A stretch of 64,000 bases of DNA. It comes from an uncultured bacterium. GTDB lineage: Bacteria > Desulfobacterota > Syntrophorhabdia > Syntrophorhabdales > JANXAF01. This document shows, in pieces, positions 17,794-26,049 of the stretch (position 1 is the first letter of the stretch; each line of letters begins with the position of its first letter). The DNA lies in contig CALKEQ010000007.1 in assembly GCA_938084905.1 (NCBI GenBank), positions 62,001-126,000 of the forward strand, read 5' to 3'. The notes beneath the pieces were generated by a model. That model had not been told where the DNA came from and did no database searches. It saw only the letters and a list, made by a program, of their open reading frames with translations. The position numbers were made by a program, and so were the translations under genes.

Positions 17794-18080
17794 TAAGTAT
17801 CCCGGCTCGGATGCGGACTTTTTAAATTGTGTTCATGCACATGCTCTCCTTTTTTTATCGATTTTGCGGCGATTCCAATTACCTCCCCATATTTCACGAT
17901 TTCCCTTCCTTCTTCAATGTCCTCAAGTGCGAACTTGTGTCCGCGTGGAATACTCTCCAGGAGAACGATCTCCTCCTCAAGACCCCCTCTCTGCACTATT
18001 ACCTTTTCTTTCGCTTTTAGGGAAACAAGGGCCATTGCCACGTTATCCTTTGGGTTCATGACCTGGGCCTTTCTTTTCAT
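17775..18080 (-). CDS. SAF-domain protein (UxaA/altronate dehydratase N-terminal type)
   Basis: Small stand-alone SAF domain, 101 residues, like the N-terminal domain of altronate/galactarate dehydratases (UxaA family). Family blocks are NPKDNVAMAL, IPRGHKFALEDI, VKYGEVIGIA and KKGEHVHEHNL. In such split enzymes the large catalytic subunit is a separate gene, but none is next to it here. Its last 10 or so codons lie within the antisense strand of tRNA-Arg and give the tail RDTYAPGAI, so the end may have been shaped by the tRNA. Two short inverted repeats precede it and may be operators. Substrate unknown. Confidence 0.8.
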   Translation of the reverse strand: MKRKAQVMNPKDNVAMALVSLKAKEKVIVQRGGLEEEIVLLESIPRGHKFALEDIEEGREIVKYGEVIGIAAKSIKKGEHVHEHNLKSPHPSRDTYAPGAI

Positions 18081-18405
18081 ACCACAGACTCTCTGTAAGT
18101 AAAGACCTGGTCTCCCTCCTGAAATAAATTTATTAAACCATTATCTCTCACAATGACAAGAAAAATATGAGGAAATTGACGTCTAACCTTCTTTCAAGAG
18201 TCTTTTTGGATCGATGTCAAAAAAGGCATGAGAGAACTTTAGGACTTGTCCGAACGAATGGAGAGATCATGGCCTAAATAAAGCCTAATGGAGCTTGAAA
18301 AAACATCGATTGTGGATAGTCTCTCAAAGTTCCCCCAAAATCGTTAAATCAGAACCAGTCGATGTTATTAAGGAAAGCACATACTCGATCGATACTAAAT
18401 ACCTC

Positions 18406-18434
18406 TTGACAAATTTGGTACGATGGTCTATAAA
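18406..18434 (+). promoter_or_regulatory. Putative sigma-70 promoter of rpoD
   Basis: A perfect TTGACA (18406-18411) and TATAAA (18429-18434) are separated by 17 bases. It is the best promoter match in the window. Initiation near 18441 gives a 5' leader of about 65 bases. Confidence 0.75.
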
Positions 18435-18466
18435 TATATGCGAAAAATTGGGTTTTGTCGAAAGAA

Positions 18467-18489
18467 GCCCGGTTTCGGGCCTCTTTTTT
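18467..18489 (+). terminator. Terminator-like hairpin in the rpoD leader
   Basis: GCCCG (18467-18471) and CGGGC (18476-18480) enclose GTTT, followed by CTC and seven T residues (18483-18489). It lies about 25 bases after the predicted transcription start and 16 bases before the rpoD ATG, so it could act as an attenuator rather than the end of another gene. Confidence 0.6.
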
Positions 18490-18505
18490 TGCCACGGAGA
18501 GGAAC

Positions 18506-20017
18506 ATGGCTCTTAAGAATTACGATGAACTGAAGCAGCTAATAGACATAGGTCTGGAGAAGGGGTACCTCACCCCTGACGATATAAACGATTACCTTCC
18601 AGACTCGATATACTCTCCAGAGGAGATAGAGGACATCTTCGACTATTTAACTGCCGCTAACATAGACATAACTGAAACGGCGAAAGAAAAGGCTGAGCCT
18701 GTCGAGGAGACGAAGGAATGGGAAGATATCGAAAAATTTTCTGGAGAAAAAACGGATAACATAATATGGGCATACTTAAGGGACATAGGGAAAATCTCTC
18801 TACTCACACCTGAAGAGGAATATGAGATTGCAAAAAAGATAGAGGAGGGTGAAAGGAAGATAAGGAGTCTGCTCTTTAAGCTTCCTCAGGCAGTATCTCA
18901 CCTTGAGCACCTTCAGTCACAACTGAAGAAGGGGACCGTTAGCATAATAGATGTGGTCAAAAACATAGACGAGCTTAACTACACAAAGAAGGATGAGGAA
19001 AAACATAAAAAGAGGGCAATATCACTTCTTAACACAATAAAGAACATTTACGAAAAGAAGAAGTCGATTGAAAAGGAGCTTGCGTCTCCAGAATGCGCAA
19101 ATAGAAAGCAGCTGGAGAAGAGACTGAAAAAACTCGATGAAAAATTTGAGGAGAGCTTAGCCAGTCTCAACCTTACCCGGAAGGTCACGGAAGAGATCAT
19201 GAAGAAAATCGAGAAGGAGGTTGATTTTCTAGATGAGGAGGAAAAGAGGAGGGTGAAAGAGACCTTCCAAGAGATAAGCGTCACAGAAAAGGAGTTGAGG
19301 GAAGTTAAAAACAGGCTCATAAAGGCCAATTTGAGACTGGTCATAAATATTGCGAAAAAGTACTTAAACAGGGGTCTTTCTTTCCTAGATCTTGTTCAAG
19401 AAGGAAACATGGGACTGATGAAAGCAGCAGAAAAGTACGATTATCAAAAGGGTTACAAGTTCTCCACCTATTCCACATGGTGGATAAGGCAGGCAATCAC
19501 CCGTTCAATCGCAGACTATGCGAGGACGATCAGGGTGCCTGTTCATGTCCTTGAAACGATGAACAAAATAACAAAGGTAACCATATCCCTCTTTCAGGAG
19601 CTTGGCCGAGAACCGACAATAGAGGAAATAGCAAAAAAAGCGGGGCTCCCAGTGGAAAAAGTGAGAAAGATAATGAGGGTTTCAAACGAGCCCATCTCGA
19701 TAGAGACACCCATTGGAGACGACGACTCTAAACTTGGAGATTTTATAGCTGATCCAAAATCTCCTTCTCCCCTAAACGAACTTGTGAAGAGCTCGCTCAA
19801 GGAAGAAATAGACAAGGTACTTGCAACACTGACCCCAAGAGAAGAGAAAGTTATACGCATGAGACTTGGGATAGGGGAGAAGACCGATTACACACTTGAA
19901 GAGGTTGGTGAGGTATTTGGTCTCACAAGAGAACGCATAAGGCAGATTGAGGCAAAGGCATTAAGGAAACTGAAGCACCCATCGAGGCGTAAACGTCTGG
20001 AGAGCTTTTTGGAGTAA
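18506..20017 (+). CDS. rpoD: RNA polymerase primary sigma factor (sigma-70)
   Basis: Housekeeping sigma factor, 503 residues from ATG 18506, which follows GGAGAGGAAC. The longer frame back to 18455 would be translated from the terminator hairpin and is rejected. Domains: region 1.1 (residues 1-55), region 1.2 ([15 protein letters not shown]), a non-conserved coiled segment, region 2 ([19 protein letters not shown], then [17 protein letters not shown]), region 3, and region 4 with the -35-binding helix-turn-helix [18 protein letters not shown]. The promoters predicted in the window fit its specificity. It is convergent with nrdG, only 3 bases apart. Confidence 0.98.
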   Translation: MALKNYDELKQLIDIGLEKGYLTPDDINDYLPDSIYSPEEIEDIFDYLTAANIDITETAKEKAEPVEETKEWEDIEKFSGEKTDNIIWAYLRDIGKISLLTPEEEYEIAKKIEEGERKIRSLLFKLPQAVSHLEHLQSQLKKGTVSIIDVVKNIDELNYTKKDEEKHKKRAISLLNTIKNIYEKKKSIEKELASPECANRKQLEKRLKKLDEKFEESLASLNLTRKVTEEIMKKIEKEVDFLDEEEKRRVKETFQEISVTEKELREVKNRLIKANLRLVINIAKKYLNRGLSFLDLVQEGNMGLMKAAEKYDYQKGYKFSTYSTWWIRQAITRSIADYARTIRVPVHVLETMNKITKVTISLFQELGREPTIEEIAKKAGLPVEKVRKIMRVSNEPISIETPIGDDDSKLGDFIADPKSPSPLNELVKSSLKEEIDKVLATLTPREEKVIRMRLGIGEKTDYTLEEVGEVFGLTRERIRQIEAKALRKLKHPSRRKRLESFLE

Positions 20018-20020
20018 TTC

Positions 20021-20719
20021 CTAACAAAATAGAATCTCTTTCGTTTTTTTTCTGATCCTTTCCAACTTTTCCCTTGGGTAAGGAGAAAGGCTCATAAAAC
20101 TTGGATCGAGCGTATTTACCGGTCTAAACTCCTGAATTGTGAAATTCTTCGATCCTCGGAGAAGGTAGGCCACCTCGTAAACATCTTCTTCCGAATGTAA
20201 GGAAGGAACGAATGTCATTCTGAACTCGTGTTCTATTCCAGACCCTTTAAGGAGCATTATGGATTCTAATATCCTCTCCTTTTCAATCCTTACCCCGCAC
20301 CACTTTTCGTATCTTTCTATTGGCCCCTTTACGTCCATGGAGATGAAGTCGACAAGGCCCTCCTCCATCAAAGACCTTATCCTCTCGGGAAAAGAGCCAT
20401 TCGTGTCTAGTTTTACTTTGAGACCATGTTTTTTGAGCATTCTTAAAAGTTCTTCCAATCCGGAATGTATTGTCGGTTCGCCACCACTAACTACAACTCT
20501 TTCAATCCATGCTCTGAACTTTTTCAAACGGTCAAGCACGTATTTAAGAGGAACACTTTCAAGAGTTTCCGGGAAAAGAACAAGGTCCCTGTTGTGGCAG
20601 AATGGGCACCTGAAATTACAGCCTCCCAGGAATATGACAGATGACATATGACCCTGCCAGTCAACGAAGCTCGTTTCCAAAAATCCCTTAATTTGAGGCT
20701 TATCCACTTTTAACCGCAT
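20021..20719 (-). CDS. nrdG: Anaerobic ribonucleoside-triphosphate reductase activating protein
   Basis: Radical SAM enzyme that installs the glycyl radical on NrdD. The 232-residue protein has the cluster motif CNFRCPFCHN (C-x3-C-x2-C), VVSGGEPTIH, and KLDTNGSFPE typical of the NrdG/PflA-like activases of strict anaerobes. Its N-terminal GFLETSFVDWQGH block is characteristic of this subgroup. It overlaps the glutaredoxin-like gene by 20 bases and sits downstream of nrdD, so regulation by the NrdR-like boxes upstream of nrdD should extend to it. Confidence 0.93.
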   Translation of the reverse strand: MRLKVDKPQIKGFLETSFVDWQGHMSSVIFLGGCNFRCPFCHNRDLVLFPETLESVPLKYVLDRLKKFRAWIERVVVSGGEPTIHSGLEELLRMLKKHGLKVKLDTNGSFPERIRSLMEEGLVDFISMDVKGPIERYEKWCGVRIEKERILESIMLLKGSGIEHEFRMTFVPSLHSEEDVYEVAYLLRGSKNFTIQEFRPVNTLDPSFMSLSPYPREKLERIRKKTKEILFC

Positions 20720-20963
20720 TTAATACCTCGGAAAGGGATGGCACAGAACCATGCCATTTTCTCACTTCATTTTCCATATTGTCCTCCACGATCACAGTCG
20801 GAACTGACAATATTTTATGAAATGTTGCCTCAGCCAATCCCTCTGCTGTATCGATATCGTAGAATTCCACATTTACCTTTTCCTCGATGAGTGATTTCTT
20901 CAAATTGAGGGCTAAGGGACAGAAGGGACAGTCTTTTCTGTAAAAGATCTTTACCCTCCTCAC
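20700..20963 (-). CDS. Glutaredoxin/NrdH-like redox protein
   Basis: 87-residue thioredoxin-fold protein with the active site CPFC (residues 12-15 in YRKDCPFCPLA) and the cis-proline motif SVPTVIV. It starts with GTG behind a strong AAAGGAGG. Between nrdD and nrdG, it is a candidate electron donor or thiol partner for ribonucleotide reduction, though class III enzymes usually use formate or thioredoxin systems; the exact partner is inferred from position. Confidence 0.85.
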   Translation of the reverse strand: MRRVKIFYRKDCPFCPLALNLKKSLIEEKVNVEFYDIDTAEGLAEATFHKILSVPTVIVEDNMENEVRKWHGSVPSLSEVLNAVKSG

Positions 20964-20974
20964 GCAATCCTCCT

Positions 20975-23059
20975 TTACCTAATTGCAGCCTTTTTTGAAT
21001 ACGTAAAGAAGTCCTCGTTCCTGTACCTATCTACAAGTTCACCAAGTTTACCTTTGTTCCAGCTGCTGATCTTTGTGAAGTAGCCAGTTATTCTCGTTAT
21101 GCCGTCCACGTCTTCTGATCCGCAATAATCGCACTTCTTCTTTAAGCCTCTTGAAGTCTTAAAGCATGAGTTGCATGTTGTAAATTCAGGGGAAAAGGCA
21201 ATCTGGTCAGAGGTTGTGTACTTGAAGGTCTTCACGACAAAATCGGCTATTGCCTCTTTCGAGGGACGGGACTCTCCGAGCCAGATATGGGAGATAGAAC
21301 CACCCTCTATCAAAGGATGAAAGATTCCCTCAGATGTCACTCTCTCAATTGGATTTATTCTTACCCCAACGTTAAGGTGCGTGGAGTTTGTGTAATAGAC
21401 TTTCCCCTCAGCTATATTCCCTTTTACTATTTTTCCTGAAAAGGGAGAGAAATCCCTTAAGTCGAGCCGGGCAAATCTGTAACTTGTACTTTCTGCTGGA
21501 GTCTGTTCCAAAACTATTCTCATCCCCTCCTCTCTACTTATCCTATCGGCTAGAAGTTTCATATGAGCTATGACCTTAAGTCCAAACTTAAGCGCCCTTT
21601 TTGATTCGTGTAGTTGTTCCCCAAGGTGGATCTGTACCATCTCATTAAGCCCTACCATCCCTATAAGATGAGAGGCGATATCGAATCGGAGATAGGGCAT
21701 TCCATCCCGCCTCATTGTGAGAAGGGCAAGAGGACCATTTTCACCAAGGGATAGAAGCCTCTCTAAGAATGCTCTTTTCTCTTTATGTGCTCGGACCGCA
21801 AGGAGAAATCTCTCAGTGAGCAGATTGAAAAGTTTTGCATCATCTTTCCTTGCCAGATATGCTATCCTTGGTAAATTTATTGAGACATTTTGCAAGGCAC
21901 AATATCTCATTCTCCATGGTCTTTTTGCATCCTCAAGATCTCTTCGCTCAAGCTTGAAGCTCAATCTGCAGCATTCCGAAATCTTTGTAGTCTCGCCCCT
22001 GTCGAAAACGAAGTAGGTATTCCCTTTATCTGCCGCCACATCGCATATGTGGTAGAGGAAGTCCATGTGTCCATCAGTTTTGAAGAATTTTTCAGTAATA
22101 TGAACTATAGGTTTTGGAAAGAAAAAGGGTCTTCCTGAACCGTCACCCTCCTTGTAAACTTCGAAGAGTTTCCATACGAATCTTTGAGCCTCCTTTTCAT
22201 ACTCGGCATAGGTCTTTCCCGTGTATTCGCCACCTGGGCCTATTGCTGGCGTATTCTCGAAGTGTTTGGGAATTTCCCAATAAAGGTTTAAGTCCGAAAA
22301 TATTGCCTGCCCTCCTCTTGCCACCGCTTGCTGTGAAAATTCGAATACAAGCATCTGAGCCAACTGTTTCAGATCCTTATCGGACATTCCAACTATGTAA
22401 GGTGCGAAAAATATGTTTACCGCATCCCAACCTATGGCACCAGCGAAATTGCTCTGTAAAGCGGCTGAGAACTTAACAAGATGAGCCAGCAGAACTTCCG
22501 GATGCCTGGCCGGCTTTGCCATGGAGAGGGTGTGGGGAAAATTGAGTCCGAATTTCTTTATGTATTCAACTGACTGACCGCTACAGTACGGTCTATCCAC
22601 AAACCCGAGGTCATGGATATGTATGTCTCCGTTCATGTGGGCGTCCGAGACTTCCTGAGAGAAAACCGCAAGAAGAGCGTATTCTTTTTTTATTCTTTCG
22701 GCAAGCGTAAGGTTTGTTGCCTCTGGCCCATGGGGAACGTTGGCGTTCTCCTTGTTAGGGTGGAGAATGAGATTTCCCACATCGTATATTGGCATTCCCA
22801 ACCTTGTATGCATTTTCCTTTCATTTTCAAGGCCCTTCTCTATGAGCTTAGCGTTGACAATTTCACGGATCAGTGGAGCAGTAATGAATTTTATTCCCGA
22901 TTTCCTTATAATCGACTCCACTTCCCTGCTTATTTCTTCCGCGGTCGGCTCATCAATCGTGGTTTCCTTAAGGAGTGCCTCAACTATCTTTTCTCTATTC
23001 CAATCTGAAATGGTCTCTTCAGATGTCCTTACAAAGAGGTTGATATCTGTCGTTTCCAT
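20975..23059 (-). CDS. nrdD: Anaerobic ribonucleoside-triphosphate reductase (class III)
   Basis: Glycyl-radical enzyme reducing ribonucleoside triphosphates without oxygen. From ATG 23059 (behind GTAAGGAGGGG) it is 694 residues; the frame runs further upstream to 23128, but that would cover the promoter and operator. Domains: ATP-cone at about residues 5-95, then the PFL-like barrel with NGDIHIHDLG and SECCRLS. The C-terminal zinc site is CNSC...CDYC, and the glycyl-radical site is G659 in RITGYF. Two NrdR-like boxes lie over and just after the predicted promoter, and the gene is divergent from the pat-like gene. Confidence 0.97.
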   Translation of the reverse strand: METTDINLFVRTSEETISDWNREKIVEALLKETTIDEPTAEEISREVESIIRKSGIKFITAPLIREIVNAKLIEKGLENERKMHTRLGMPIYDVGNLILHPNKENANVPHGPEATNLTLAERIKKEYALLAVFSQEVSDAHMNGDIHIHDLGFVDRPYCSGQSVEYIKKFGLNFPHTLSMAKPARHPEVLLAHLVKFSAALQSNFAGAIGWDAVNIFFAPYIVGMSDKDLKQLAQMLVFEFSQQAVARGGQAIFSDLNLYWEIPKHFENTPAIGPGGEYTGKTYAEYEKEAQRFVWKLFEVYKEGDGSGRPFFFPKPIVHITEKFFKTDGHMDFLYHICDVAADKGNTYFVFDRGETTKISECCRLSFKLERRDLEDAKRPWRMRYCALQNVSINLPRIAYLARKDDAKLFNLLTERFLLAVRAHKEKRAFLERLLSLGENGPLALLTMRRDGMPYLRFDIASHLIGMVGLNEMVQIHLGEQLHESKRALKFGLKVIAHMKLLADRISREEGMRIVLEQTPAESTSYRFARLDLRDFSPFSGKIVKGNIAEGKVYYTNSTHLNVGVRINPIERVTSEGIFHPLIEGGSISHIWLGESRPSKEAIADFVVKTFKYTTSDQIAFSPEFTTCNSCFKTSRGLKKKCDYCGSEDVDGITRITGYFTKISSWNKGKLGELVDRYRNEDFFTYSKKAAIR

Positions 23060-23077
23060 GCCTTTTCCCCTCCTTAC

Positions 23078-23125
23078 AGTATATAGGCATAAAACAAAAT
23101 ATAGTACTATATATTGTTTGTCAAG
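23078..23125 (-). promoter_or_regulatory. nrdD promoter with two NrdR-like boxes
   Basis: Minus strand: -35 TTGACA (23125-23120) with -10 TATTTT (23102-23097), 17 bases apart. Box 1 CAATATATAG (23117-23108) matches the core NrdR pattern C-W-ATATAT-W-G fully. Box 2 CTATATACTG (23087-23078) matches at nine of ten positions. The box centres are 30 bases apart, close to the 31-32 expected for cooperative NrdR binding. Box 1 lies in the promoter spacer and box 2 just after the start site, the layout expected for repression. Confidence 0.7.
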
Positions 23126-23178
23126 CATTTTTTTGACCTTGCAGGAGGCTGGAAATTTTCTTAAAATGAAAGGCGAAC

Positions 23179-25845
23179 ATGGGAAACTTAAGAAACCTTA
23201 TGAACCCTAAGGTTGTAGCAGTAGTGGGAGCTACGGAAAGGGAAAAGGCTCCTGGGACCATAATCGTACAAAATCTCCAAAAATCGAGGATAAAAAAAAT
23301 AATTCCGGTAAATCCGAAGAGAAAAGAAGTATTTGGAATAAGCTGCGTAAAAAGGGTATCAGAGATAAAGGAACATGTCGATCTGGCGATTATTACGACT
23401 CCTCCAGATACGGTTGTAAAGATGGTTGAGGAGTGTGCAAGATGTACAGTTGACGGTGTTATTATCATCTCTTCTCTCGATTACGAACAGTTCGATGAGA
23501 GTAAAAGAGTGGAAAATCGGTTGAGGGAGATTTCAAAAAAGTACGGAATAAGAATTGTTGGTCCTAACTGCCTTGGAATTTTGAGGCCAGTTGTAGATTA
23601 CAACGCCTCAGTTTTTCAGATGATGCCTCAAAAAGGTGGGGTTGCCTTTATTTCACAGAGTGCGGGTATGTCTAGGGCCTTTTTAAATTGGGGTATAGAA
23701 GCAAATATAGGCTTCTCAATGTTTGCTTCCCTTGGATCCATGGTGGATGTAGATTTTGGGGAAATGATAGATTTTCTCGGAGAAGACGTCTATACGCGAA
23801 GCATCGTTATTTACATGGAAGAGAAAGTGGGTAACGTAAAGAGGTTCGTAAGTGCCGCAAGAGGATTTGCGAGAAACAAACCAATTATCGTTCTGAAACC
23901 TAGGAAGGCTGAAGAAAAATCAGACAACCCTCTCACCTATACCTCCGCCATGCTTGACAGAGATAGAATCTATGATGCTGTGTTCAAAAGACTTGGCATA
24001 CTAAGGGTAAAAGATGCGAGAGACCTCTTCAATCTTGCAACGGTCTTGCATGGAAGGCGGTTACCTTTAGGTCCAAGGCTACTCATTATAACAAACACGA
24101 GAGGCTCTGGCCTTATGGCTCTAAATGCGCTTAAGGATCAAGCTGGAGAACCTGCGACCATTTCAGATGAAACTTATCTGGCTCTCAAGGAAGAGTTAGG
24201 CAAATGGGTGAGAAGGGATCTATTCATCGATCTTTACCCTGATGCGGATGAATCGAGGTACAAGAAGGCTCTAGAGATTTGTCTTAGGGAAAAGAACGCA
24301 GATGGAATCCTCATCATATACACTCCTCAAGGGGTTATGAGTTGTGAAATTTTTGCGGAGACTCTTTCAAGGAGCTTGGTGAACCCGTCCAAACCTGTGA
24401 TCGTCTGCATCTTCGGAGGAGAGAGGAAAGAGGTAAAGGACATGCTTCTTAGGAACAACATACCCACATACGACACGCCAGAGGAAGCTGTAAGAACCTA
24501 TCTTTACATGTACAAATATGAGAGGAACCTGAGATCCTTATATGAGACGCCAAAGGATCTATCTCTGGACGAGATACCGCCGACAAACAATCTGAAACTC
24601 TTTATAAGGAAGTCTTTGAAGAATGGTATAACAATCCTAACAGATGATGAGTCTCAGAAATTTTTGGAATGCTTTGGAATTCCTACTTTGAAAACCTATC
24701 TTTCGACATCCGTGGACGAAGCAGTAAGATACGCTAAAGAAATAGGTTTTCCAGTCGTAATTAAGGTCTCGTCGCCGGATACGATTCATAGGGTTGACTT
24801 TGGCGGCGTCATAACTGGGATATGTTCTGAGCAGGAACTCCGTTTTTCCTACCAGAAACTGGCTGAGAGGGTGAAAGAGCTTCATCCGGACGCGAGAATA
24901 AAGGGTATTGCCGTGCAAAAGATGCTTGAAAAGATCGATTACGAAGTTGTCCTTGGAGTTAAGAAAGACGAGGAATTTGGCTCAATAATACTCTTTGGAA
25001 TGAGCGGCGTGGGTCTTAGAATCTTTAAAGATTTTTCAATCGGTCTCCCTCCTCTTAACCAGACACTTGCGAAAAGACTAATGGAAGACACCTACGTTTA
25101 CAAAATGTTACATGGCTACGGAGAAAAACCGCCAGCTGACGTGGGTCAGCTGGAAGCGATAATTGTGAGTTTTTCGAATCTGGTAACTCAGTTCCCTGAG
25201 ATCCTGGAAATGGACATAAATCCTCTCGCCATATCGGACGGAAAAATCTACGCTCTCGATGCAAGGATAGTGCTCGATGAAAGGGTCCTCAGTGACAACT
25301 ACACGAACACCCATCTAGTTATCACCCCCTACCCGACAAGGTACGTTCTTCAAACAACCCTAAAGGACGGAAGAAGGGTAACATTAAGACCGATAAGGCC
25401 TGAAGACGAGCCTCTGGAAAGGGAGATGCTCTCTAGTCTTTCAGAGGAGAGCTTAAAGGGGCGCTTCTTCACAGTACTTAAAGATATAAGTCATGAGATG
25501 CTCATTAAGTTCTGCCACATTGACTACGATCGTGAGATGGCTATTGTGGCAGAAATATACGAAAACGACAAAAAAAGGATTATAGGTATTGGAAGATTGA
25601 TAATAGAGCAGGGTTTAGAAAGGGGAGAATGCGCGGTTGTTGTTCACGACCACTTTCAAAGAAGAGGCCTGGGGCTCAGGTTGATGGACATGCTCATAGG
25701 TATAGGGGAAGAAAAGAGGCTTAAAGAAGTTTACGCATACGTTATGTCAAGTAACATAAAGATGCTAAACCTTGCGAAGAAAATGGGGTTCAGCATAGAA
25801 CCTCAGCCAGATAACGTATGTTTGATAAGAGTGGAACTCACATAA
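23179..25845 (+). CDS. Pat-type protein: acyl-CoA synthetase (NDP-forming)-like with GNAT domain
   Basis: 888-residue multidomain protein. Residues 1-135 are a CoA-binding Rossmann domain (VVAVVGATEREKAPG, VGPNCLGILRP). Then come succinyl-CoA-ligase-like domains, an ATP-grasp domain at about 480-700 (GFPVVIKVSSPD, EMDINPLAI), and a GNAT acetyltransferase domain from about 730 with the acetyl-CoA-binding QRRGLG. The region where ADP-forming acetyl-CoA synthetases have the phospho-His motif SHTGA reads TYTSA, with Tyr254 at the His position. Loss of that His is typical of the Pat/PatZ lysine acetyltransferases, which control acetyl-CoA synthetase, so this is more likely a regulator than a synthetase. 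Confidence 0.85.
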   Translation: MGNLRNLMNPKVVAVVGATEREKAPGTIIVQNLQKSRIKKIIPVNPKRKEVFGISCVKRVSEIKEHVDLAIITTPPDTVVKMVEECARCTVDGVIIISSLDYEQFDESKRVENRLREISKKYGIRIVGPNCLGILRPVVDYNASVFQMMPQKGGVAFISQSAGMSRAFLNWGIEANIGFSMFASLGSMVDVDFGEMIDFLGEDVYTRSIVIYMEEKVGNVKRFVSAARGFARNKPIIVLKPRKAEEKSDNPLTYTSAMLDRDRIYDAVFKRLGILRVKDARDLFNLATVLHGRRLPLGPRLLIITNTRGSGLMALNALKDQAGEPATISDETYLALKEELGKWVRRDLFIDLYPDADESRYKKALEICLREKNADGILIIYTPQGVMSCEIFAETLSRSLVNPSKPVIVCIFGGERKEVKDMLLRNNIPTYDTPEEAVRTYLYMYKYERNLRSLYETPKDLSLDEIPPTNNLKLFIRKSLKNGITILTDDESQKFLECFGIPTLKTYLSTSVDEAVRYAKEIGFPVVIKVSSPDTIHRVDFGGVITGICSEQELRFSYQKLAERVKELHPDARIKGIAVQKMLEKIDYEVVLGVKKDEEFGSIILFGMSGVGLRIFKDFSIGLPPLNQTLAKRLMEDTYVYKMLHGYGEKPPADVGQLEAIIVSFSNLVTQFPEILEMDINPLAISDGKIYALDARIVLDERVLSDNYTNTHLVITPYPTRYVLQTTLKDGRRVTLRPIRPEDEPLEREMLSSLSEESLKGRFFTVLKDISHEMLIKFCHIDYDREMAIVAEIYENDKKRIIGIGRLIIEQGLERGECAVVVHDHFQRRGLGLRLMDMLIGIGEEKRLKEVYAYVMSSNIKMLNLAKKMGFSIEPQPDNVCLIRVELT

Positions 25846-25848
25846 AGG

Positions 25849-26043
25849 TCACCTGTTCTTTTTTCCCACAAATTCCTTATAGAGTTTCCCAAAGAATCCC
25901 CTTTTTAAAAAAAATTGTTGGGAGCCGATAGAACAAAAGGTTCTGGCAGTTCCGGCTTTTTGATACTTCTTGTTTTTGAGAAGTTCAAGTTTTATTGCCG
26001 ATTGTTGATTCTTTCGGCACTGACAAGTCTTTAGCTTATTTCT
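25849..26043 (-). other. Unassigned 64-codon open frame without start codon
   Basis: In the 204-base gap after the cytochrome gene, the cytochrome's own frame stays open for 64 codons after TAG-TGT-TAA and ends at a TGA. It contains no ATG, GTG or TTG near its beginning. The translation looks protein-like (for example KLELLKNKKYQKAGTARTF, then KLYKEFVGKKNR at the end). It may be chance, or the remnant of a broken gene. I do not recognise it. Confidence 0.15.
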
Positions 26044-26049
26044 TTAACA

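Larger units (their letters stand above)
18081..18505. other. 425-base intergenic region between the SAF gene and rpoD
   Basis: No convincing gene is seen. It holds two inverted repeats next to the SAF gene, ACAGA-CTC-TCTGT (18084-18096) and AGACC-T-GGTCT (18103-18113), which could be operator sites or minor hairpins. The rpoD promoter and a terminator-like hairpin lie near its right end. The middle, about 18120-18400, is AT-rich and shows no tRNA, no strong hairpin and no plausible ORF. A 73-codon frame at 18295-18516 is not protein-like. Confidence 0.5.

Noticed and set aside
18455..18505. 17-residue N-terminal extension of RpoD
   Set aside because: It would be encoded by the terminator-like hairpin and lacks a ribosome binding site; ATG 18506 has one and fits the family.
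18295..18516. 73-codon ORF before rpoD
   Set aside because: Composition is not protein-like and it runs through the promoter and the terminator hairpin.
23060..23128. Longer NrdD start at 23128
   Set aside because: It would include the promoter and NrdR-like boxes; ATG 23059 has a strong AGGAGGGG.
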